Source of the DNA: Pseudosulfitobacter koreensis
GTDB taxonomy: Bacteria; Pseudomonadota; Alphaproteobacteria; Rhodobacterales; Rhodobacteraceae
NCBI RefSeq assembly: GCF_024733015.1
Contig: NZ_JANKJG010000015.1
Coordinates: 1-64,000 of the forward strand
Length of the DNA stretch: 64,000 nt
Reading direction: 5' to 3'
Below, piece by piece: positions 53,968-64,000 of the stretch; within the stretch, counting starts at the first letter, position 1, and the number at the start of each line of letters is the position of its first letter. A model generated the notes under the pieces. That model had not been told where the DNA came from. It saw nothing but the letters and a program-made list of their open reading frames with translations, and searched no databases. The translations under genes and the position numbers were made by a program.

Positions 53968-54980
53968 GTGATACCCTCAAACCCCTGATCGACGCCGCCG
54001 CCAATGGCCCGCTGACCCGCGCGCAGGCCGAGGCCGCGTTCGCGATCCTCTTTGACGGCGAGGCGACGCCCGCCCAGATCGGCGGACTGCTGATGGCGCT
54101 GCGCACCCGAGGCGAGACGGTCGACGAATACGCCGCCGCCGCAGCCGTCATGCGCGCCAAGTGCAATCCGGTTCAGGCCCCTGCGGGGGCGATGGACATC
54201 GTGGGCACAGGCGGCGACGGTAAGGGCACGCTGAACATCTCGACCGCGACGGCCTTTGTGGTGGCAGGCGCGGGCGTGGTGGTGGCCAAGCACGGCAACC
54301 GCAACCTCAGCTCCAAATCCGGTGCCGCCGATGCGCTGACCCAGATGGGGCTGAAGGTCATGGTCGGCGCTCCGGTCGTGGAACGTGCGCTGCGCGAGAC
54401 CGGAATCGGTTTCATGATGGCACCGATGCACCACCCCGCGATTGCCCATGTCATGCCTGCGCGCACCGAGCTTGGCACCCGCACGATCTTCAACATCCTG
54501 GGGCCTCTGACCAACCCCGCGGGCGTCAAACGCCAGCTGACGGGGGCCTATCGGCGCGATCTGATCCGACCGATGGCCGAAACGCTGGGGCAGCTGGGCA
54601 GCGAAAAGGCGTGGCTGGTCCACGGCTCGGACGGCACGGACGAGCTGACGATTACCGGCGTCTCGTGGGTCTCGGCGCTGGATGGCGGCACCATCACCGA
54701 TATGGAAGTGCACCCCGAGGACGCGGGCCTGCCTGTGCATCCGTTCGAAGAGATCGTCGGCGGCACGCCCGAACAGAACGCGACGGCCTTCAACGCGCTG
54801 CTGGATGGCGCGCCCTCTGCCTACCGCGACGCCGTGTTGCTGAATTCTGCGGCGGCCCTAGTTGTTGCAGATGCAGCCGCCGATCTGAAAACAGGCGTCG
54901 AAATGGCCCGCACGTCCATCGACAGTGGGGCCGCACGGGCCAAGATCGCGGCTGTCGCCAAAATCACGCAAGAGGGCTGA
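53964..54980 (+). CDS. trpD: Anthranilate phosphoribosyltransferase
   Basis: A 338-aa Trp[30 protein letters not shown] split around the PRPP loop ([12 protein letters not shown]), [29 protein letters not shown] and [10 protein letters not shown]. Starts at ATG 53964 overlapping the trpG stop. trpC follows after 37 bases. Confidence 0.95.
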   Translation: MSDTLKPLIDAAANGPLTRAQAEAAFAILFDGEATPAQIGGLLMALRTRGETVDEYAAAAAVMRAKCNPVQAPAGAMDIVGTGGDGKGTLNISTATAFVVAGAGVVVAKHGNRNLSSKSGAADALTQMGLKVMVGAPVVERALRETGIGFMMAPMHHPAIAHVMPARTELGTRTIFNILGPLTNPAGVKRQLTGAYRRDLIRPMAETLGQLGSEKAWLVHGSDGTDELTITGVSWVSALDGGTITDMEVHPEDAGLPVHPFEEIVGGTPEQNATAFNALLDGAPSAYRDAVLLNSAAALVVADAAADLKTGVEMARTSIDSGAARAKIAAVAKITQEG

Positions 54981-55017
54981 CCGCCTGACGCCCGCATCTG
55001 CCACAGAAAGCCGACCC

Positions 55018-55833
55018 ATGACCGAGACAATCCTAGACCGCATCAAAGCCTACAAACTGGAAGAAATTGCCGCCGACAAACAGGTAAAAACCCTGGGCGA
55101 CGTCGAGGCCGAAGCGCGCAACGCGCCGCCGCTGCGCCAGTTCGCCGAGGCGCTTTATTCAGAGGCGCGCGAGGGGTACGGGCTGATTGCCGAGATCAAA
55201 AAAGCCAGCCCTTCCAAGGGGATGATCCGCCCGGACTTCAATCCTGCCGCCCACGCGCAGGCCTATGAACAGGGCGGTGCCGCGTGCCTGTCCGTGTTGA
55301 CCGACACGCCCAGCTTTCAGGGGGCCAAGAGCTTTCTGGTCGAGGCCCGCGCCGCCTGTTCGCTGCCTGTGTTGCGCAAGGATTTCATGTACGACCCCTA
55401 TCAGGTGATCGAAGCGCGCGCGCTGGGGGCCGATTGTATCCTGATCATCATGGCCTCTGTCTCGAACCCGCAGGCAGTCGAGCTGGAAGAGACTGCCATC
55501 GAGTGGGGGATGGATGTGCTGATCGAGGTTCACGACGAGGCAGAACTGGCCCGTGCCAGCGTTCTGAAAAGCCCGCTGATCGGGATAAACAACCGCAATC
55601 TCAAGACCTTCGAGACCTCTCTTGATACGACGCGCACCCTGTCGAAGCTGGTGCCGGAGGACCGCACGATCGTCTGCGAAAGCGGTCTGAACACGCCCAA
55701 GGAACTGGCCGAGATGGCGCGCTATGGCGTGCGCAGTTTCCTGATCGGCGAAAGCCTGATGCGACATGATGATGTGGCGGCGGCGACCCGCGCGCTGCTG
55801 GCGAACCCGCTGCAACCTGCTGGGGGCATGTAG
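55018..55833 (+). CDS. trpC: Indole-3-glycerol-phosphate synthase
   Basis: A 271-aa TIM-barrel Trp[20 protein letters not shown] (catalytic Lys), [64 protein letters not shown] and [11 protein letters not shown]. Not fused to TrpF. moaC starts 1 base after the stop (GTG). Confidence 0.95.
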   Translation: MTETILDRIKAYKLEEIAADKQVKTLGDVEAEARNAPPLRQFAEALYSEAREGYGLIAEIKKASPSKGMIRPDFNPAAHAQAYEQGGAACLSVLTDTPSFQGAKSFLVEARAACSLPVLRKDFMYDPYQVIEARALGADCILIIMASVSNPQAVELEETAIEWGMDVLIEVHDEAELARASVLKSPLIGINNRNLKTFETSLDTTRTLSKLVPEDRTIVCESGLNTPKELAEMARYGVRSFLIGESLMRHDDVAAATRALLANPLQPAGGM

Positions 55834-55834
55834 G

Positions 55835-56326
55835 GTGGCTGACGCACCGGCTGGCAAGCTGTCGCATTTTGACGCCGAAGGTCAGGCGCATATGGTCGAT
55901 GTCACCGACAAGGCCGTGACGGACCGTGTGGCCGTGGCTGCGTGTCACATCAAGATGGCCCGTGAAACCTTTGATATCATTACTGAAGGTCGCGCCAAGA
56001 AGGGCGATGTTCTGGGCGTTGCGCGGCTGGCGGGGATCATGGGCGCGAAGCGCACCTCGGATCTGATCCCGCTGTGCCATCCGCTGCCGATCACAAAGGT
56101 AGCGCTGGATCTTGCGCCCGATGCAGCCCTGCCGGGTATTCGCATCACTGCCACGGTCAGGACCACCGGCCAGACCGGCGTGGAAATGGAGGCGCTGACT
56201 GCCGCCTCGACTGCGGCGCTGACGGTTTATGACATGGCCAAGGCCGTGGACAAGGCGATGGAGATCGGCGGGCTGCACGTGGTTCTGAAAGATGGTGGAA
56301 AATCAGGGCGGTACGAAGCGACATGA
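55835..56326 (+). CDS. moaC: Cyclic pyranopterin monophosphate synthase accessory protein
   Basis: A 163-aa Moa[45 protein letters not shown] [37 protein letters not shown], and [18 protein letters not shown] start at 55835 (trpC stop immediately before); stop overlaps moeA start (ATGA). Second step of molybdopterin synthesis. Confidence 0.95.
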   Translation: MADAPAGKLSHFDAEGQAHMVDVTDKAVTDRVAVAACHIKMARETFDIITEGRAKKGDVLGVARLAGIMGAKRTSDLIPLCHPLPITKVALDLAPDAALPGIRITATVRTTGQTGVEMEALTAASTAALTVYDMAKAVDKAMEIGGLHVVLKDGGKSGRYEAT

Positions 56327-57495
56327 TCCCAGTTTCGCAGGCGCTCGACCACCTTTTTGCGCTGGTGCGCCCGCTGGATGTGGAAACCGTACCGCTGCGG
56401 CGCGCGCATGCGCGCGTGCTTGCCGAAACCGTCACTGCGCGGCGCACACAGCCGCCCTTTGCCGCATCGGCGATGGACGGATATGCGGTAAAATCTGCCG
56501 AGGTCGAGACCGATGCGCTGTTCAAGGTCATCGGCGAATCCGCTGCCGGACACGGGTTCGAGGGCACTGTCGGCGCGGGGCAAGCGGTGCGTATCTTCAC
56601 CGGCGCGCCCGTCCCGCAAGGTGCTGATTTCGTTGTGATTCAAGAGGACGTGACCCGGCGCGGCACGTTGATCACGCTGAACCACAACCTGAGTTCCGGC
56701 AACAACATTCGCCCCGCAGGCACTGACTTTACCGAAGGCACGGCCATGCCCGCACCCCGCCGTCTTTCGCCGGGGGACGTGGCTCTGCTGGCGGCGATGA
56801 ACGTGGCGCAAGTGCCGGTGACGCGCGCGCCGGTGGTGGCGCTGATCTCGACCGGGGACGAATTGGTGATGCCCGGTGAGATGCCGGGCGATGATCAGAT
56901 CATCGTATCGAACACCTTTGGACTGGCGGCGCTGCTTGAAACGCTGGGCGCTGTGCCGCGTATTCTGCCGATTGCGCGCGATACGAAGCCTGGTTTGCGG
57001 CAGGTTCTGGAGCTGGCGGCGGAGGCCGATCTGATGGTGACCATCGGCGGTGCTTCGGTCGGGGATCATGATCTGGTGGGGGCCGTGGCCGCCGAAATGG
57101 GCATGCAGCAATCGTTCTACAAGGTGGCGATGCGCCCCGGTAAGCCATTGATGGCAGGCACTTTAAACGGCGTTCCAATGATCGGCCTGCCGGGAAATCC
57201 GGTGTCTGCGATGGTCTGCGGGACGGTGTTTCTGGCCCCCGTCATCCGTGCAATGCAGGGGTTGGGATGTGCGCCTGCGCCGCGTCGGCAGATGCCGCTG
57301 ACTGCGCCGCTGGAGGCCAACGGGCCGCGCGAGCATTACATGCGTGCGGTTGCCGAATCACAGGGGGTTCGAGACGCCGGACGGCAGGACAGTTCGCTGC
57401 TGAGCGTGCTGGCCACGGCCAATGCGCTGATCGTGCGGCCGCCCGACGATGCGGCGCGCGGTGTCGGTGACATGGTGGATGTGATCGACCTGTAA
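56323..57495 (+). CDS. moeA: Molybdopterin molybdenumtransferase
   Basis: A 390-aa Moe[85 protein letters not shown], and [11 protein letters not shown] / [12 protein letters not shown]. Inserts molybdenum into molybdopterin. lexA begins 75 bases downstream with its own SOS-regulated promoter. Confidence 0.93.
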   Translation: MIPVSQALDHLFALVRPLDVETVPLRRAHARVLAETVTARRTQPPFAASAMDGYAVKSAEVETDALFKVIGESAAGHGFEGTVGAGQAVRIFTGAPVPQGADFVVIQEDVTRRGTLITLNHNLSSGNNIRPAGTDFTEGTAMPAPRRLSPGDVALLAAMNVAQVPVTRAPVVALISTGDELVMPGEMPGDDQIIVSNTFGLAALLETLGAVPRILPIARDTKPGLRQVLELAAEADLMVTIGGASVGDHDLVGAVAAEMGMQQSFYKVAMRPGKPLMAGTLNGVPMIGLPGNPVSAMVCGTVFLAPVIRAMQGLGCAPAPRRQMPLTAPLEANGPREHYMRAVAESQGVRDAGRQDSSLLSVLATANALIVRPPDDAARGVGDMVDVIDL

Positions 57496-57508
57496 GCGTC
57501 GGAAGCAG

Positions 57509-57537
57509 TTGACACAAAACGGGAACATGTATAGAAC
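57509..57537 (+). promoter_or_regulatory. lexA promoter with alphaproteobacterial SOS box
   Basis: -35 TTGACA at 57509-57514. The box gaac-atgtata-gaac at 57523-57537 is GTTC-N7-GTTC read on the minus strand, the alphaproteobacterial LexA site. It overlaps the -10 region, so lexA is predicted to be autorepressed. Confidence 0.75.
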
Positions 57538-57570
57538 AAAGCAAAACCAACTCTGCCGAGGGGCTTGCGC

Positions 57571-58272
57571 ATGCTGACGAAGAAGCAACTGGATCTATTG
57601 GAATTCATTCACAAAAGGGTCCAGCGTGACGGTGTGCCGCCCAGTTTCGACGAGATGAAAGAGGCACTGGACCTGCGGTCGAAATCCGGCATCCACAGGT
57701 TGATTACCGCCTTGGAAGAACGCGGTTTTATCCGCAGGCTGGCGCACCGTGCGCGGGCTTTGGAGATTGTTAAGCTGCCCGAGAGTATGGGCGGCGCGCC
57801 GACGTCCGGTTTTGCGCCGCGGGTGATTGATGGCGACCGGCCCGATGGTCCGCCGCCTGCTTCGGCGCTGCCGGTCGAGGCGCTTTATGCCACGGAACTG
57901 CCCGTGATGGGCCGGATTGCCGCCGGTGTGCCGATCGAGGCGATCCAGCAGGCGTCGCATACGGTGGCGGTTCCGGGGCAGATGCTGACCGGCAAGGGCG
58001 AGCACTATGCCCTTGAAGTCAAAGGCGATTCCATGATCGAGGCGGGGATCAACGACGGTGATGTCGTGGTGATCCGCGAGACATCGGTGGCGGAGAATGG
58101 CGATATCGTGGTGGCGCTGATCGAGGATCAGGAGGCGACGCTGAAACGCTATATGAAGCGCGGCAATACGATTGCGCTGGAGGCTGCGAACCCTGCCTAT
58201 GAGACGCGGGTGTTTACCGATGACCGGGTCAAGATTCAGGGCAAGCTGGTCGGGCTGATCCGCACCTACTGA
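57571..58272 (+). CDS. lexA: LexA repressor/protease
   Basis: A 233-aa LexA: winged HTH ([17 protein letters not shown], then [32 protein letters not shown]), Ala-Gly cleavage site in MGRIAAGVP, catalytic Ser in [12 protein letters not shown] and Lys in [11 protein letters not shown] at 57571. Autorepresses via the SOS box at 57523-57537. Comes after moeA in the same direction. Confidence 0.95.
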   Translation: MLTKKQLDLLEFIHKRVQRDGVPPSFDEMKEALDLRSKSGIHRLITALEERGFIRRLAHRARALEIVKLPESMGGAPTSGFAPRVIDGDRPDGPPPASALPVEALYATELPVMGRIAAGVPIEAIQQASHTVAVPGQMLTGKGEHYALEVKGDSMIEAGINDGDVVVIRETSVAENGDIVVALIEDQEATLKRYMKRGNTIALEAANPAYETRVFTDDRVKIQGKLVGLIRTY

Positions 58273-58280
58273 GGTTTTCG

Positions 58281-58386
58281 GTACATATTCGGCGGGTTCC
58301 TGTACACATTCCGCAGGCCCGATTTTCGCGGTTTTTGCGGGGGTAACGGGGATTTGTACATATCTGGCCGGATTAGGTACATATTC
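58281..58386. repeat. Four phased GTACATATTC repeats between lexA and comEC
   Basis: GTAC-A-y-AT-T-C copies begin at 58281, 58302, 58356 and 58377. Within each pair the spacing is exactly 21 bases (two helical turns) and the pairs are 75 bases apart; copies 1-3 share a longer unit like GTACAyATtCsGCcGG. They lie between the convergent 3' ends of lexA and comEC, not in a promoter. No known element recognised; a protein-binding array or decayed mobile-element end is possible. Confidence 0.6.
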
Positions 58387-58448
58387 ATTCCGGGGGCGGT
58401 TCTGGCGGGGTTTTTCCCGGTCAGAACCGCCCCTTTTTCATGCGCGGA

Positions 58449-60530
58449 TCAGCGCGCCCAGCCGGACCACATGCGGTCGCCCGTGACGTCGCGGGCGGTG
58501 CGCAGGTGGACGCCGTCCCTGCCCTGCACCAGCGCGATTGCACCCGTCGTGCGCAGACGTTTGGGGTCGTAGACGTCGCAGCCTGCGAGCGGCACCTGGG
58601 GTGTCACGCTGACCACCACCACCTGCCCCGGCGCGCAGGACGCAAAATCGGCCAAGCCGGTTTTGCCGATCAGATGGACAAGCTCGACGGTGCCCGCTCC
58701 GAGGCCGACCGTCGCCAGTTTGGTGCGCGAAGCGATGTCGCCCTGCCAGCGGGCGGCGGCATTCTGTTGGTCAACCCCGTCGCCGTCGTTTTCCAGCCAG
58801 TTCTGCGCCACGAAGCCTGCGCCCTTTTCCTTGCTCAGCGCGCGGCCTTGGGTGGTCATCACGCCGACGATGCCGCCGTCTTCGGCGATCAGGGCGGCGG
58901 GGCGGTCGGCCCCTGCCCAGAGCAGACCGCCAAGCGCCATTGCCGTCAGCCCGCCCCAGCGGGCGCGCCCCTGCCACAGGATCACCACCAGCGCGCCGAA
59001 GGCGATCAGCGGCAGCACCCAAGGACCGGGTCCGTGCACGAAGCTGCGCGCGCCGTCCAAGGATGCGACCCATTCCGCCACCGCCAGTATCCAGCGCAGG
59101 CCGAGGCCCATCAGCCACAGGCCGATCCAATCGAGACCGAAGGGGGCCAGAAGTGCCGCCAGCACCGCCGCCGGGACCACCAGCATCCCCATCAGCGGAA
59201 CCGAGGCGAGGTTGGCGAGCAGCGCGTAATGCGAGATCGTGTTGAAATGCGCAGCGCCAATGGGGGCGGTCGCCAGCCCCGCGATGGCGGAGGACATCAG
59301 CACCCCGACCACGGGTTGCAGCCAGCGCGGGCCGGTTTTCACCCTGCCGTCCCGCATCCAGCCGAAGACCGCGACGAGGGCCACGGTGGCGGCGAAGGAC
59401 ATCTGGAAACCGGGGCCAAGCAGTGCCTCGGGGCGCAGGACAAGCACGATGATTGCAGCGATGGCAACCGCGCGCAGGCTGATGGCGCGGCGGTTCAGCA
59501 TCACCGCGACCAGTGCCACGGCGGCCATGACATAGGCGCGTTCGGTCGCGACGTTGCCGCCCGAGAGTGCGAGGTATCCGGTGGCGGCGATCAGCGCGCC
59601 CACGGCTGCGATCCTGCGCGCAGGCAGGCGGAGCGCGGCACCCGGAATGGCGGCCAGTACGAGGCGCAAAAGGCCCAGCACGAAGCCGCTGAGCAGGCCC
59701 ATGTGCAGGCCCGAGATCGCCAGCAGGTGTGCGGTGTTGCTGGCACGCAGGTCTTCGAGCGCGGCGAGGCTGATGCCGCTGCGGTCGCCGGTGGTGACGG
59801 CGGCGGCGAAACCGCCCACGTCGCCCGGCAAAGCTGCGCGCACATGGGCCGAGATTGCCATGCGCACGCGGAAGGTTGCGAGCGACCAGTCGTTTTGGGG
59901 CAGTTCCAGCCCGACCAGCGGCACGCGGGCATAACCGACTGCCCCCAGTTTCGCGAACCAGGCGTGGCGCTGGAAGTCGAAGCCGCCGGGCTCTGTCGGG
60001 CCGCCGGGGGGTGACAGGTGGGCGGTGGTCATCACGCGCATGCCTGGTTGCGGGTCGATGCCCTGCATTTGCCCATGCAGCGATACGCGGACGCGCAGGG
60101 GCGTGCGGGCGGGCGAGACGCGTTCCAGCACCACGCGGTCGAGGGTGACGCGCACCGCGTCCGATCCGCTGCGGTCAAGGGCGACCACGCGCCCCTCGAC
60201 CGCGCCGTAGTAGCGCCAGCCCAGCACCGGGCCCGCGACGCTGTGCGACCGGACGGCGGCGAGCAGTGCGCCCGCCAGCATCAGAACCAGTGCCACGGGG
60301 ATCGGGCGGAACGCCTCGCCCGTGCGGCGGGCGATCAGCGCGAGAGTCAGCGCGAGACCTGCGGCCCCGGCCAGCTGCGTCATGTCAGGCTCGAACCGCA
60401 GGGCGAAGAAGCCACCGATGCCCACGGCGAGACAGACCGGCACCCAGTGGAGGAGATGGCCGCGCTGCACCAGCATCATGTGTTCGAGGGCCCCGAGCCC
60501 TTGCAGCAGCGACCGACGTGCCATCCGCAT
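58449..60530 (-). CDS. comEC: ComEC/Rec2 DNA-uptake channel
   Basis: A 693-aa multi-spanning protein. Competence domain signature [26 protein letters not shown] block [47 protein letters not shown], then a shortened metallo-beta-lactamase-like C-terminal region. It forms the inner-membrane channel for single-stranded DNA in natural transformation. Whether the cell is competent cannot be told from one gene. Divergent from gltX. Confidence 0.88.
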   Translation of the reverse strand: MRMARRSLLQGLGALEHMMLVQRGHLLHWVPVCLAVGIGGFFALRFEPDMTQLAGAAGLALTLALIARRTGEAFRPIPVALVLMLAGALLAAVRSHSVAGPVLGWRYYGAVEGRVVALDRSGSDAVRVTLDRVVLERVSPARTPLRVRVSLHGQMQGIDPQPGMRVMTTAHLSPPGGPTEPGGFDFQRHAWFAKLGAVGYARVPLVGLELPQNDWSLATFRVRMAISAHVRAALPGDVGGFAAAVTTGDRSGISLAALEDLRASNTAHLLAISGLHMGLLSGFVLGLLRLVLAAIPGAALRLPARRIAAVGALIAATGYLALSGGNVATERAYVMAAVALVAVMLNRRAISLRAVAIAAIIVLVLRPEALLGPGFQMSFAATVALVAVFGWMRDGRVKTGPRWLQPVVGVLMSSAIAGLATAPIGAAHFNTISHYALLANLASVPLMGMLVVPAAVLAALLAPFGLDWIGLWLMGLGLRWILAVAEWVASLDGARSFVHGPGPWVLPLIAFGALVVILWQGRARWGGLTAMALGGLLWAGADRPAALIAEDGGIVGVMTTQGRALSKEKGAGFVAQNWLENDGDGVDQQNAAARWQGDIASRTKLATVGLGAGTVELVHLIGKTGLADFASCAPGQVVVVSVTPQVPLAGCDVYDPKRLRTTGAIALVQGRDGVHLRTARDVTGDRMWSGWAR

Positions 60531-60607
60531 ACTTGCCCCTCATGGGTCCACTGGGTAGACAGACGCCAAACCTAGCCATCTTCCGGTTACTGAAAGGTAA
60601 ACGCTCC

Positions 60608-62008
60608 ATGTCCGACGACGTCGTCACCCGTTTCGCGCCCTCTCCCACGGGCTATCTGCACATCGGTGGCGCACGCACGGCGCTGTTCAACTGGCTCTAT
60701 GCGCGGGGGCGCGGCGGCAAGTTCCTGTTGCGGATCGAGGACACCGACCGGGCGCGGTCCACGCCCGAGGCGACGGCGGCGATCTTGCAGGGGCTTGCCT
60801 GGCTGGGTCTTGACCACGACGGCGAGGTCGTGAGCCAGTTCGAGCGCGCGCCGCGCCATGCGGAGGTGGCGCTGGAGCTGCTGGCGCAGGGCAAGGCGTA
60901 CAAGTGTTTCGCGACGCAGGAGGAGATCGAGGCGTTTCGCGCGGCGGCCAAGGCGGAAGGCAAGTCGACGCTGTTCCGCTCGCCCTGGCGGGATGCGGAG
61001 GCGTCGGCCCATCCCGACGCGCCCCATGTGATCCGAATCAAGGCGCCGCTGGAGGGCAAGACCGTGATCCGCGACGAGGTGCAGGGCGATGTGACCATCG
61101 GCAACGACCAGCTGGACGACATGGTGCTGCTGCGCTCGGACGGGTCGCCCGTCTATATGCTGGCGGTGGTGGTCGACGATCACGATATGGGTGTGACCCA
61201 TGTGATCCGGGGCGATGACCATCTGAACAACGCAGCGCGGCAGATGATGATCTATGACGCGATGGGCTGGGACGTGCCGGTCTGGGCGCATATTCCGCTG
61301 ATCCACGGGGCCGACGGCAAGAAGCTGTCGAAGCGGCACGGGGCACTTGGTGCGCAGGAATATCAGGTGATGGGCTATCCTGCGGCGGGCATGCGCAACT
61401 ATCTGTCGCGGCTGGGCTGGAGCCACGGCGACGACGAGTTTTTCACCGACGCGCAGGCGCTGGAGTGGTTCGACCTGGGGGGCATCGGCAAGAGCCCGGC
61501 GCGGTTCGACACCAAGAAGCTGGAAAATCTGAGCGGTCAGCACATTGCCGCGAGCGATGACGCTGCGTTGCAGCGCGAGCTGGTCGCGTTCCTGGAGGCG
61601 GCCGGTTTGCCCGCGCTGACGGAGGCGCAGGATGCTGCACTGCTCAAGGCGATGCCGTTTTTGAAGGAGCGGGCCAAGACGTTCCCGGAACTGATTGATA
61701 AGGCACAGTTTGCCCTTACGTCCCGCCCCGTGCAAGTGGATGAAAAGGCTGCAAAAGCGCTGGATGTGGAAAACCGCACACTGCTCGCGCAATTGACGCC
61801 GCATCTGCAAAATGATAGCTGGGATCGAGACAGCCTGGAGGCGAAACTGAACGACTTTGCCGAACGGCATGACACCAAGTTCGGCAAACTGGCGGCCCCG
61901 CTTCGGGCGGCGCTGGCAGGTCGCGCAGTGACCCCTTCTGTGTTTGACATGATGCTGGTGCTTGGCCCCGAAGAAAGCCTTGCCCGGATCACCGATGTCG
62001 CTACCTGA
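60608..62008 (+). CDS. gltX: Glutamyl-tRNA synthetase
   Basis: A 466-aa class I synthetase: [20 protein letters not shown] (HIGH as HIGG), [17 protein letters not shown], and [13 protein letters not shown] (KMSKS as KLSKR). Length fits the bacterial discriminating/non-discriminating GluRS. Start at 60608; longer starts would overlap comEC. Charges tRNA-Glu. Confidence 0.95.
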   Translation: MSDDVVTRFAPSPTGYLHIGGARTALFNWLYARGRGGKFLLRIEDTDRARSTPEATAAILQGLAWLGLDHDGEVVSQFERAPRHAEVALELLAQGKAYKCFATQEEIEAFRAAAKAEGKSTLFRSPWRDAEASAHPDAPHVIRIKAPLEGKTVIRDEVQGDVTIGNDQLDDMVLLRSDGSPVYMLAVVVDDHDMGVTHVIRGDDHLNNAARQMMIYDAMGWDVPVWAHIPLIHGADGKKLSKRHGALGAQEYQVMGYPAAGMRNYLSRLGWSHGDDEFFTDAQALEWFDLGGIGKSPARFDTKKLENLSGQHIAASDDAALQRELVAFLEAAGLPALTEAQDAALLKAMPFLKERAKTFPELIDKAQFALTSRPVQVDEKAAKALDVENRTLLAQLTPHLQNDSWDRDSLEAKLNDFAERHDTKFGKLAAPLRAALAGRAVTPSVFDMMLVLGPEESLARITDVAT

Positions 62009-62130
62009 GTTTGGTTAATCCGTTCTGTTAACCCGTTCTAAAGGATAAGCGACGTAGCAATTGGCCCGAGCTTTGGTTCGGGCGCCGCCGGTGGCATTGC
62101 CCCCCCGCGCGAAACTCTGGAAGGGACCGC

Positions 62131-63426
62131 ATGGCCGACTCGAACAAGACTGCGAAACTCACGATTGACGGCAAGGACTATGAGCTGCCGATCCACACGC
62201 CCACCGCTGGACCTGACGTTCTCGACATCCGCAAGCTTTATGCCCAGGCGGGCGTGTTCACCTATGATCCGGGCTATACCTCGACGGCAAGCTGCGACAG
62301 CACCATCACCTTCATCGACGGCGACGAGGGTGTGCTGCTGCACCGTGGCTATCCGATCGACCAGCTGGCGGGCAAATCGCACTACCTCGAAGTGTGCTAT
62401 CTGCTGCTTTACGGCGAGCTGCCGTCGCCTGCGGAGCTGGAGGATTTTGAACACCGTGTGACCAACCACACGATGCTGCACGAGCAGATGTTGAACTTTT
62501 TCCGCGGGTTCCGCCGCGATGCGCACCCGATGGCCGTGATGGTCGGCGTGGTGGGCGCGATGTCCGCGTTCTATCACGACAGCACCGACATCAACGATCC
62601 GTGGCAGCGCGAGGTCGCGTCGATCCGTCTGATCGCCAAGATGCCGACGATTGCCGCGATGGCCTATAAATACACCATCGGCCAGCCGTTCGAATATCCG
62701 CGCAACGATCTGGACTATGCGTCGAACTTCCTGCGGATGTGCTTTGCCGTGCCTGCGGAAGAATATGTGGTGAACCCGATCCTGAGCCGCGCGATGGACC
62801 GTATTTTCACGCTGCATGCGGACCACGAGCAGAACGCATCGACATCGACCGTGCGTCTGGCGTCGTCTTCGGGCGCGAACCCGTTTGCCTGTATCGCTGC
62901 CGGTGTCGCCTGTCTGTGGGGGCCTGCGCACGGCGGCGCCAACCAGGCCTGTCTGGAAATGCTGAAGGAAATCGGCACGCCGGACCGTATTCCCGAATTC
63001 ATCGCCCGCGCCAAGGACAAGAACGATCCGTTCCGTCTGATGGGCTTTGGTCACCGCGTCTACAAGAACCACGACCCGCGCGCGACCGTGATGAAGGAAA
63101 GCGCCGACGAGGTTCTGGAACTGCTGGGCATCGAGAACAACCCGGTGCTGCAGGTCGCGAAAGAGCTGGAGAAACAGGCGCTGGAAGATCCGTATTTCGC
63201 GGAGAAGAAGCTGTTCCCGAACGTCGATTTCTATTCGGGCATCATTCTCGAAGCGATGGGCTTCCCCACGTCGATGTTCACCCCGATCTTTGCGCTGTCG
63301 CGCACCGTCGGCTGGGTGTCGCAGTGGAAGGAAATGATCGGCGATCCGCAGAACAAGATCGGCCGCCCGCGCCAGCTGTACCTGGGCGAGACCGCGCGCG
63401 ATTACGTGGACATCGAAAACCGCTGA
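62131..63426 (+). CDS. gltA: Citrate synthase
   Basis: A 431-aa type II citrate synthase: [49 protein letters not shown] (catalytic His), [15 protein letters not shown] (His) and [14 protein letters not shown] (Asp region). First TCA-cycle step. Clear intrinsic terminator after the stop. Confidence 0.96.
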   Translation: MADSNKTAKLTIDGKDYELPIHTPTAGPDVLDIRKLYAQAGVFTYDPGYTSTASCDSTITFIDGDEGVLLHRGYPIDQLAGKSHYLEVCYLLLYGELPSPAELEDFEHRVTNHTMLHEQMLNFFRGFRRDAHPMAVMVGVVGAMSAFYHDSTDINDPWQREVASIRLIAKMPTIAAMAYKYTIGQPFEYPRNDLDYASNFLRMCFAVPAEEYVVNPILSRAMDRIFTLHADHEQNASTSTVRLASSSGANPFACIAAGVACLWGPAHGGANQACLEMLKEIGTPDRIPEFIARAKDKNDPFRLMGFGHRVYKNHDPRATVMKESADEVLELLGIENNPVLQVAKELEKQALEDPYFAEKKLFPNVDFYSGIILEAMGFPTSMFTPIFALSRTVGWVSQWKEMIGDPQNKIGRPRQLYLGETARDYVDIENR

Positions 63427-63449
63427 ATTTTCGGGTTCTGAAATTGGAA

Positions 63450-63475
63450 AAGCCACCCTTCGGGGTGGCTTTTTT
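63450..63475 (+). terminator. Intrinsic terminator after gltA
   Basis: AGCCACCC, UUCG tetraloop, GGGTGGCT, then a T-run: perfect 8-bp stem with a stabilising loop. Confidence 0.95.
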
Positions 63476-63614
63476 CGTTTATCGGAGGGAATTGGGTGGG
63501 AAACAGGTCAATGTTTACCATTTGGAAACAGTGGGGGGTGTAGCGTTAAAAGCGTTATTTGACGCAAGCTGGGCGCGATTTCATCGTTTTACTCCGGAAC
63601 CATATCCTGGGCGA

Positions 63615-63788
63615 ATGGTGATTGGGGTATCTGGCATTTGTCTCGCCGGGCCTGCTGCTGCCTGGGGCATGTTCGAGATTTTCGACGAAGCGGACGACAC
63701 TGGGGAGGAGGAGGACGACGGTAACATCAATGGCTGCAGCGGCGGGGCCGACTGCAACAGGTCTGCCACCTCTGTGCTGGCGGCGTGA
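63615..63788 (+). CDS. Short acidic membrane-associated ORF, possibly a decayed calcium-binding protein start
   Basis: ATG at 63615 gives 57 aa: a hydrophobic N-terminus (VIGVSGICLAGPAAAWGMF) then an acidic run (EADDTGEEEDDGN) and a cysteine/glycine/asparagine tail. This plan resembles the N-terminus of Rhodobacterales RTX-like calcium-binding proteins, but the frame closes early and the following sequence is fragmented. It could be a real tiny protein or a truncated remnant. No strong ribosome-binding site. Confidence 0.3.
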   Translation: MVIGVSGICLAGPAAAWGMFEIFDEADDTGEEEDDGNINGCSGGADCNRSATSVLAA

Positions 63789-64000
63789 CGGCGTTGAGCG
63801 CCAGAGGGCTTTGATCTTCGGGACTGGCTCGGGAGAGATTGGTCAAGCCGACCTTGCTGCCCGATGCGGGGAATGGCGGGTTTGAGGCTAGAGGGTAGGA
63901 TGCTGTGCTGTGGATGAATGTCAGCTTTTCTGATAGATTATGACCGTGACCCGACTTCCAATGGTCACTTCTTGTTTGGAATTGGTAGGTTAAGTGAGGC
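63789..64000. other. Right-edge sequence with no clear gene
   Basis: Only short interrupted frames are visible to the window end. They may be the rest of the decayed gene starting at 63615, or ordinary intergenic DNA. Confidence 0.3.

Noticed and set aside
58440..60014. 524-codon plus-strand frame opposite comEC
   Set aside because: Antisense to comEC, extremely rich in Arg/Gln/His/Ala with no domain; a codon-bias shadow.

Overview
The window looks like the chromosome of an alphaproteobacterium of the order Rhodobacterales, most likely the Roseobacter group. The evidence is GC-rich coding, the order ppiD-trpE ... trpG-trpD-trpC-moaC-moeA-lexA-comEC-gltX-gltA, an alphaproteobacterial SOS box (GTTC-N7-GTTC read on the minus strand) before lexA, a class II B12-dependent ribonucleotide reductase, a carboxynorspermidine polyamine pathway and encoded CCA tails on both tRNAs.

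Bases 1 to about 13,600 are accessory DNA. An insertion-sequence end lies at the left edge. It is followed by an HPP/CBS membrane protein and a small nitric-oxide-type cluster: an NsrR-like Rrf2 regulator, a tiny membrane protein, a group III truncated haemoglobin, a second Rrf2 protein and a conserved small protein. A decayed stretch (4.4-5.4 kb) holds a DUF2945 gene whose overlapping DUF488 partner is broken. Then comes a compact module (5.5-11.8 kb) of a possible replication-initiator-like protein, an excisionase-like HTH protein, two consecutive large tyrosine recombinases and two small unknown genes, with a perfect palindrome upstream and several strong inverted repeats. A second excisionase-like gene and a phage-type integrase (12.2-13.5 kb) point at a tRNA-Leu(CAA) gene, the usual arrangement for island integration at a tRNA 3' end.

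From 13.8 kb the window is ordinary core genome. In order it holds: yqaA/dsbB; an AsnC regulator divergent from arginase and ornithine cyclodeaminase (arginine to ornithine to proline); an HNH nuclease; a minus-strand operon rpiB-cobK-alkA-esterase; an MFS transporter; a minus-strand operon cysS-cimA-two paralogous alpha/beta hydrolases-squalene/phytoene synthase-like; an aminotransferase; a small outer-membrane barrel; an MttB-family methyltransferase; a dienelactone hydrolase; the carboxynorspermidine dehydrogenase/decarboxylase pair; nrdJ; a lipoprotein; tRNA-Pro(UGG); DUF192, double cold-shock and pdxH genes; fabI; LysE; gpt; an aminotransferase; ppiD; and the trp/molybdenum-cofactor/lexA/comEC/gltX/gltA block.

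The most unusual part is the tandem-recombinase module. Its first recombinase appears to carry an N-terminal HTH, and its non-coding DNA contains a 21-bp-arm inverted repeat with the wrong polarity for a terminator. A second unexplained signal is a four-copy, 21-bp-phased GTACATATTC array between lexA and comEC. All calls rest on reading the sequence and on family knowledge; no database search was run.
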